A stretch of 11,130 bases of DNA, from assembly GCA_964349095.1 (NCBI GenBank), contig CAYGFD010000020.1, positions 1 to 11,130 on the forward strand, given 5' to 3'. The translations under genes were made by a program, and so were the position numbers. The stretch comes from UBA10001 sp964349095 (lineage in GTDB: Bacteria; Patescibacteriota; Patescibacteriia; Veblenbacterales; UBA10138). The notes below the pieces were generated by a model that was not told where the DNA came from, made no database searches, and worked only from the letters and a program-made list of their open reading frames with translations. Below are positions 7,385 through 11,130 of the stretch, piece by piece; positions within the stretch are counted from its first letter, which is position 1; each line of letters begins with the position of its first letter.

Positions 7385-8788
7385 TTAAAAGCCTTTAGCC
7401 ACCACAAAAACTTTGTCATCATTATGAATTATTTGCCAGTCACTACTAAGTAGTAGTGGGCTAAGTAATGGATTAGTGCTAGACCCCACCACTATATTCG
7501 ACTGGTACTTATTCAATATATCAAACACGCCCATCTTTCCCTGATAAAGTGAGTCATCGTCCTTAAAGACATCAGTGTTTTCAAATAACTCATCGCGGGT
7601 GTCAAAAAAAACTTTAGACTCTGGTCTTACCCAAGAAATATATGCCCCCCACCCTTGTGGCGCAAATATATTACCGTTGATATTTTCTTTACTCAGGGCC
7701 TCTACAGCCACCACTGGAAACGATTGACTCGCAAGCCCCTGTTTCGGCCAGCCTTGTAAATATAAACCCGTAATAGTGAAGCACAGTGCAAGAGCGCAAA
7801 TAATCGGCAAGACAACTTTGTTGGTGTTTATATTTCTTGCAAAAACTAAACCCAGTAGCGGCGCCACCAACACGGGCACTAAAATTAACATACGAAAAGA
7901 TACTAATGGCAAAAAAACTCCTAGCGCAAGAAGTGAATAAAATATAACTTGTTTATCTTTTTGCTTATTACTTAATTGGATTACCCACGCAGTAATAGTC
8001 ATCAAAAATAATCCAAAATAAGTAGCCAGTCGCCATTTAGTGGACTGCAAAAGTGGTAGTCCTATTAATTCAAGTACCGAACGCCATTCTTGCAAATGCT
8101 CAAACGCCGGTATCCGTAGTAAATAAAGCAAACTATTCCATCCATAACCGTTAAGTAGCGACAGTATTACAACGCCAATAAATATTCCTATATCAACCCA
8201 GTTAAATTTCTTATTAATTACCAAAAACAGAGTGAGCACAGCCAAGCCCATAATAGATGATGCACCGTACAGCAAAGTCCATAGCCAAAACAAAGGCAGT
8301 AAAACAAAACGCCACTTACGTTCATCATATCTTGTTAATAAATAAAGCAGTATTGCCAATAATACTGGCCCCATGACAAGTGGCCGCGCAGGCCAATAAA
8401 GCGCTAAAGCACCAGCCACCAACCAAGTGATGCTAAGCGCCAATCCTATACCTACACCATTTCTTTTTAAAACTCCGTAAACGCTTGCTAACATGGCTAA
8501 CGCAAATAAAGCGAATAATACTGACACCCCATTAAAACCAGAAAACAAATGGACTATATAATACAAAAGACCACTTCCCCATGAATGATCAACCCAATAC
8601 TGGCCATAGGCGGTAAAAGTTAACGAATCTAAATATGGCAACTGCCAGTTTTCAAATATATACCTGCCAGAATTTAAATGATGGAAAAAATCACCACTGG
8701 CGACTTGGTGTAAAAAAAGTGCAGACATAGCAACGATTGCTATACTCACCCACCATTTAGATGATTTAAACATTTTGCCCTGTTTCAT
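7385..8788 (-). CDS. multi-spanning GT-C-like membrane protein (probable lipid-linked sugar transferase)
   Basis: A 467-residue protein with about ten hydrophobic helices. An N-terminal extracytoplasmic loop after helix 1 carries SGDFFHHLNSGRYIF (31-45), LPYLDSLTFTAYG (50-62) and WVDHSWGSGLLYY (65-77). That D-x-x-H-H, P-x-x-D-S, H-S-W pattern is typical of GT-C-fold polyprenyl-phosphate-sugar transferases of the oligosaccharyltransferase/PMT type, where the loop aspartate helps catalysis. ARPLVMG (134-140) follows helix 4. The C-terminal part has GWGAYISWVRPESKVFFDTRDELF (379-402), which matches a 'WGgYL.W..P..kvFiDgR' motif I recall from uncharacterised bacterial members. Donor and acceptor are unknown. 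It adjoins the pilus operon, so glycosylation of pilin or another surface molecule is possible, but this is inference. The ATG at 8788 has no ribosome site and sits directly after a -10 element; an ATG at 8773 with AGGG upstream is the alternative. Confidence 0.72.
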   Translation of the reverse strand: MKQGKMFKSSKWWVSIAIVAMSALFLHQVASGDFFHHLNSGRYIFENWQLPYLDSLTFTAYGQYWVDHSWGSGLLYYIVHLFSGFNGVSVLFALFALAMLASVYGVLKRNGVGIGLALSITWLVAGALALYWPARPLVMGPVLLAILLYLLTRYDERKWRFVLLPLFWLWTLLYGASSIMGLAVLTLFLVINKKFNWVDIGIFIGVVILSLLNGYGWNSLLYLLRIPAFEHLQEWRSVLELIGLPLLQSTKWRLATYFGLFLMTITAWVIQLSNKQKDKQVIFYSLLALGVFLPLVSFRMLILVPVLVAPLLGLVFARNINTNKVVLPIICALALCFTITGLYLQGWPKQGLASQSFPVVAVEALSKENINGNIFAPQGWGAYISWVRPESKVFFDTRDELFENTDVFKDDDSLYQGKMGVFDILNKYQSNIVVGSSTNPLLSPLLLSSDWQIIHNDDKVFVVAKGF

Positions 8789-8794
8789 CTGTTA

Positions 8795-8803
8795 ATTATA
8801 ACA
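8795..8803 (-). promoter_or_regulatory. extended -10 promoter for the GT-C-like gene
   Basis: On the minus strand TGTTATAAT (8803-8795) is a perfect extended -10 (TGnTATAAT). No acceptable -35 lies 16-18 bases upstream (AAGTGG at 17), which extended -10 promoters tolerate. The start point expected 6-8 bases downstream falls on or beside the ATG at 8788, predicting a leaderless message. Confidence 0.5.
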
Positions 8804-8821
8804 GAATACGCTTTATACCAC

Positions 8822-8850
8822 TTGACAAAACGGCCAAAATGCGTTATTAT
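8822..8850 (+). promoter_or_regulatory. near-consensus sigma-70 promoter for the 604-residue protein gene
   Basis: TTGACA (8822-8827, perfect), a 17-base spacer, and TATTAT (8845-8850, 5/6). Expected start is near 8857, giving a leader of about 109 bases. The first three bases of the -35 also form an in-frame TTG, which makes a longer coding frame look possible. Promoter plus distal ribosome site argue against translation from there. Confidence 0.75.
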
Positions 8851-8869
8851 ATTTTGTTCTTTAACAATA

Positions 8870-8929
8870 ATTCGCTCCTACGAATTTGCCCATGATAATC
8901 GATTTATCGTCAAATTTGTAGGAACGAAT
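8870..8929 (+). promoter_or_regulatory. long 5' leader hairpin
   Basis: Inverted repeat with arms 8870-8888 and 8911-8929. Of 19 facing positions, 17 are Watson-Crick, one is G-U (8882/8917) and one is a C/A mismatch (8875/8924). The loop holds a second short stem, GATAA (8894-8898) with TTATC (8904-8908), closing five bases. It begins about 13 bases after the predicted transcription start and ends 24 bases before the Shine-Dalgarno site, leaving that site free. There is no U-run, so it is not an intrinsic terminator. It could stabilise the 5' end of the mRNA, or the DNA palindrome could be an operator. Confidence 0.7.
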
Positions 8930-8953
8930 CATAAATCACATCTACTCACACAT

Positions 8954-8959
8954 AAGGAG
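8954..8959 (+). promoter_or_regulatory. strong ribosome binding site fixing the start at 8966
   Basis: AAGGAG followed by a 6-base spacer and ATG at 8966. It is one of only two good Shine-Dalgarno sites in the window and decides the start over the in-frame TTG 144 bases upstream. Confidence 0.88.
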
Positions 8960-8965
8960 TTACAT

Positions 8966-10780
8966 ATGGAATTCTTCTTGTTTGCCTTGATTTCGGCAGT
9001 CGTCGGCACCGTGCCGATTTTGCTTGCCAAAAGATTCAAGTACATCGGAATCTGTTTCCCCATTTACTTTTTCTCATCCTGGCTCATATTCTACGCGTTC
9101 GTTCCGTCGCTGGTCTGGCCTATGGGCGGACCAATTACCATCGTCACCTTCATCTGGACAATCTGCAGCGCCGTTGCCGGCTCGTTCGAAAGTTACACTC
9201 TACCGGACTCAAACAAGGTGCTGGTCTGGGCTATTCCAGTCGTCGTCTTTATCAGCCTATTTGTCTCTGGCTGTTCCGGCTGTGCAATGTTTCGTGATAA
9301 TGACTATGCGCAGTTGATCGGCCAGTATGAAAAACGCGACTGGACACAGGATGTTCAACCCAAGGATCCCACGAACATTCGGTTGGTGTCGGTTGAGGCA
9401 GCAAAATTCCTCGCCGACAAGCAGTTGGGATCGGTCCACGGCGGCGCCATCGGCAGTCAATTCCACGTTGATAAGGACCGCATGATTCTCCAAATCATTC
9501 GTGGAGAGCTGTGGTATGTTGCACCACTCGACTTCAATGGCTTTTTCACCTGGATGAATACCGATTACTCACCTGGTTACGTGATGGTAAACGGCTGCGA
9601 CCCCTACTCGCCTGCCAAGGTCGTAGCTGACAAGAAATTCGCTTACACCCCCGGCGCCTGGTTTGGTAAAGACCTTGTTCGCCATCTGTGGAATAACGGT
9701 TACAAAGATCTCGGTCTTACTGATGTTTCTCTCGAACTGGATGATGACTTGAACCCGTGGTGGGTCGTTTCTGTATTCAAACCGACTATTGGTTGGTACG
9801 GACTGAAAGCCCTGGGTGTCGTAGTCGTTGATCCGGGAACAGGCGAGTCAAAGTTTTACGCCCTGGGCAGTATACCCAACTGGATTGATCGGTGTATTCC
9901 GAGTAGTTTTGCCGAAGACTACGTTCGTAGCCACGGCAATTACAGTGGCGGATTTTGGAACACAATTTTCGCCAAGCAAAACCTGACTGAGCCGGAAAGC
10001 CCGTCGTTGGTCTATGGTTCAGACCATGAACCATACTGGGTGATGTCTGTAACATCAACCAGTGAGCAGGAACAGTCGATGGTGGGGTTGTTTTATATCG
10101 ACAGCCGCACCGGCAAGACTATCCACTATCAGGCCCAAGGCAGTACTGAAAACGGCGTCTTGGCGGCGGTCAATAACAAGGTCGCCTACAAGAACTGGCA
10201 CGGTGATTCGCCGGTGTTGTATAACATCTACAACACTATGGCCTACATTGTGCCGGTGCTGGGAGAAAACCACACATTTCAAGCCGTGGCGATTTGCGAC
10301 GTACGGAACATGTTGGTGGCCGAGGGTAAAAATGAACTCGAGGCCTACGCCAACTACCAAAGGCTTCTGCGTACCAGCGGCCAGCAGATCACGCCTGAGT
10401 TTGCTCATCAGGAAGTCACCATCAACGATGATGTAAGTCGCATCGCATTTGAACCTAGTTTGGGGAATTACTATATCTATATTGAAAGTTTTCCCCACAT
10501 CTTCACCTGCGGTGCTGACCTGTCGCCCAAAGTGGCCATCACCCAAAAGGGAGATCAGGTGTCACTCACCTATATCGACTCCCCCGAGGACGTGATACCG
10601 CTGACTCGGTTTGACAATAAGAACATCAAACTGAGTACTTCGCCTGCGCAAATTAACATGCGGGAGAAAGTCGCTGGACGACAGCAACAGAACCAGCAAT
10701 CGAGGGATGTGAAAGATTTTCGGAGCCGGCTACAGGATATGAGTGATTCTGAGCTGGATTCGCTGAGAAAAAAACAATAA
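8966..10780 (+). CDS. membrane-anchored protein of unknown function with duplicated extracytoplasmic or cytoplasmic module
   Basis: A 604-residue protein, family not firmly recognised. It has four hydrophobic helices (about 1-22, 27-50, 54-73 and 86-106), a Cys pair at the membrane edge (GCSGC, 102-106), and then a soluble region of nearly 500 residues ending in a polar, Gln/Arg/Ser-rich tail (567-604). Inside the soluble region two similar units occur: NPWWVVSV...GVVVVDPGTGESKFYALGS (263-302) and EPYWVMSV...GLFYIDSRTGKTIHYQAQGS (355-393). Both end in a D-x-x-TG-x...Y hairpin reminiscent of PepSY-type repeats. From memory, large uncharacterised proteins of Firmicutes and their phages share the 'YWVAPL...GYVMVN' and 'W-D-R' phrasing, but I cannot verify this. 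With helices in an N-in arrangement the domain would be cytoplasmic; the side is uncertain. I start it at the ATG at 8966 because of the Shine-Dalgarno site. It is GC-richer than all genes to its left, has its own promoter and terminator, and is monocistronic. Confidence 0.85.
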   Translation: MEFFLFALISAVVGTVPILLAKRFKYIGICFPIYFFSSWLIFYAFVPSLVWPMGGPITIVTFIWTICSAVAGSFESYTLPDSNKVLVWAIPVVVFISLFVSGCSGCAMFRDNDYAQLIGQYEKRDWTQDVQPKDPTNIRLVSVEAAKFLADKQLGSVHGGAIGSQFHVDKDRMILQIIRGELWYVAPLDFNGFFTWMNTDYSPGYVMVNGCDPYSPAKVVADKKFAYTPGAWFGKDLVRHLWNNGYKDLGLTDVSLELDDDLNPWWVVSVFKPTIGWYGLKALGVVVVDPGTGESKFYALGSIPNWIDRCIPSSFAEDYVRSHGNYSGGFWNTIFAKQNLTEPESPSLVYGSDHEPYWVMSVTSTSEQEQSMVGLFYIDSRTGKTIHYQAQGSTENGVLAAVNNKVAYKNWHGDSPVLYNIYNTMAYIVPVLGENHTFQAVAICDVRNMLVAEGKNELEAYANYQRLLRTSGQQITPEFAHQEVTINDDVSRIAFEPSLGNYYIYIESFPHIFTCGADLSPKVAITQKGDQVSLTYIDSPEDVIPLTRFDNKNIKLSTSPAQINMREKVAGRQQQNQQSRDVKDFRSRLQDMSDSELDSLRKKQ

Positions 10781-10802
10781 GCTTCAACGTAAGCTTGTTG
10801 TT
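10773..10802 (+). repeat. stem-loop spanning the stop codon
   Basis: Arms 10773-10784 and 10791-10802 pair over 12 positions (11 Watson-Crick, one U-G at 10778/10797) around the six-base loop CAACGT. The stop TAA (10778-10780) is within the left arm. It stands immediately before the terminator hairpin and may protect the 3' end or assist termination. The downstream T-run belongs to the next stem. Confidence 0.6.
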
Positions 10803-10836
10803 AACCCTGGGACGCGTAAGCATTCCAGGGTTTTTT
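10803..10836 (+). terminator. rho-independent terminator after the 604-residue protein gene
   Basis: AACCCTGG (10803-10810) pairs perfectly with CCAGGGTT (10825-10832) and runs into six T (10831-10836). The 14-base loop contains GC-GTAA-GC, a small GNRA-type cap. This is the only convincing intrinsic terminator in the window. The next gene's -35 begins two bases after the T-run. Confidence 0.9.
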
Positions 10837-10837
10837 A

Positions 10838-10866
10838 TTGACAAAATATTAATTGAATTGTAAATT
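10838..10866 (+). promoter_or_regulatory. sigma-70 promoter for the right-end gene
   Basis: TTGACA (10838-10843, perfect), a 17-base spacer and TAAATT (10861-10866, 4/6). The TTGACAAAA core and spacer length are the same as in the promoter at 8822. The expected leader is about 42 bases. Confidence 0.6.
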
Positions 10867-10902
10867 TGCCGTAAATAACATCGAACATTTTATTCACTCA
10901 AT

Positions 10903-10910
10903 AGAGGAAG
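10903..10910 (+). promoter_or_regulatory. ribosome binding site for the right-end gene
   Basis: AGAGGAAG; the AGAGGA core (10903-10908) is 6 bases from the ATG at 10915, the same spacing as the site at 8954. Confidence 0.8.
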
Positions 10911-10914
10911 TACT

Positions 10915-11130
10915 ATGCCACGAGTCACGGTCGTGAACGGTAACAATGTTACCAAGAAACTTCAAAAGGGTGATGTCATTGAATTTCGCGTTGGGTCACC
11001 ATATATTGAAGTCTATGTTACAAGACGCAAACAAGCCCTTCATTTTGTGAGAAAGGTGGATGACGAAAAACACTGCTCGGTTTGCTACACATTTCGGTTC
11101 GATCACCCGAAAGAAATTCTGGAATTCATG
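10915..11130 (+). CDS. unknown protein, N-terminal 72 residues (partial)
   Basis: An open frame from ATG 10915 to the window edge without a stop. The fragment is soluble and mixed in charge (MPRVTVVNGNNV, LQKGDVIEFRVGSPYIEVYV at 16-35, HFVRKVDDEKHCSVC at 43-57, FRFDHPKEILEF at 60-71). Alternating hydrophobic residues in the first 45 suggest a small beta-barrel or sandwich. CSVC (54-57) is a single CxxC, not enough to claim zinc binding. I do not recognise the family. Own promoter, good ribosome site and the terminator upstream mean it is a separate transcription unit. Its composition (about 45 percent GC in a hand-counted line) is between those of the two halves. Confidence 0.72.
   Translation, partial: MPRVTVVNGNNVTKKLQKGDVIEFRVGSPYIEVYVTRRKQALHFVRKVDDEKHCSVCYTFRFDHPKEILEFM

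Noticed and set aside
8892..8921. Nine-codon leader peptide (MIIDLSSNL) within the leader hairpin
   Set aside because: No ribosome site, and no run of regulatory codons typical of attenuators. Chance is sufficient; kept only as a note in the hairpin finding.
8822..8965. In-frame 48-codon extension of the 604-residue protein from a TTG
   Set aside because: The TTG is part of a perfect -35 box, the stretch contains the -10 and the long hairpin, and AAGGAG stands 6 bases before the ATG at 8966.
9263..9283. Lipobox-like VSGC (residues 100-103) in the unknown membrane protein
   Set aside because: It follows the fourth hydrophobic helix, not an N-terminal signal peptide, so lipoprotein processing is unlikely.
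10055..10546. 163-codon open frame on the minus strand
   Set aside because: It lies opposite the GC-richer 604-residue gene, has no ribosome site or recognisable motif, and is a typical shadow frame.

Overview
The window looks like a scaffold from an uncultivated, probably Patescibacteria/CPR-type bacterium. The evidence is indirect: the MurD N-terminus carries TGSKGKST, a form I associate with that group; a small three-helix protein of CPR-like character precedes mraY; the pilus operon is very compact; the left 8.8 kb is AT-rich with almost no Shine-Dalgarno sequences; and a run of exactly 100 N marks a draft assembly. TGA is used as a stop (pilM, pilN, pilO), so the recoded-UGA lineages are excluded. 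Standard code throughout.

Region 1 (1-1864, minus strand) is a cell-wall operon: a small membrane protein, then mraY (lipid I synthesis), then the first 137 codons of murD, which runs off the left edge. Region 2 (1974-7096, plus strand) is a type IV pilus assembly operon diverging from it: pilB (extension ATPase), pilC (platform protein, broken by the N gap), pilM, pilN, pilO and a short single-helix protein where pilP would be expected. The genes are joined by one-base gaps or four-base overlaps. No pilin, pilT or secretin gene is in the window.

Region 3 (7097-8788, minus strand) holds a multi-spanning GT-C-like membrane protein followed by a stand-alone NifU C-terminal (Fe-S scaffold) domain. 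It converges on the pilus operon with no base between the two stop codons. The glycosyltransferase-like gene starts almost on top of an extended -10 element, so its message may be leaderless.

Region 4 (about 8822-11130, plus strand) is different in style: higher GC, strong TTGACA promoters with 17-base spacers, textbook Shine-Dalgarno sites, a long 5' leader hairpin and a good intrinsic terminator. It encodes a 604-residue membrane-anchored protein of unknown function with an internal duplication, and the first 72 codons of another unknown gene. This is the part most worth following up. It could be a horizontally acquired segment, a highly expressed accessory locus or a chimeric assembly join. 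No RNA genes, CRISPR arrays or insertion sequences were seen. No gene-free stretch exceeds 300 bases; the longest is 8789-8965, which holds promoters and the leader hairpin.
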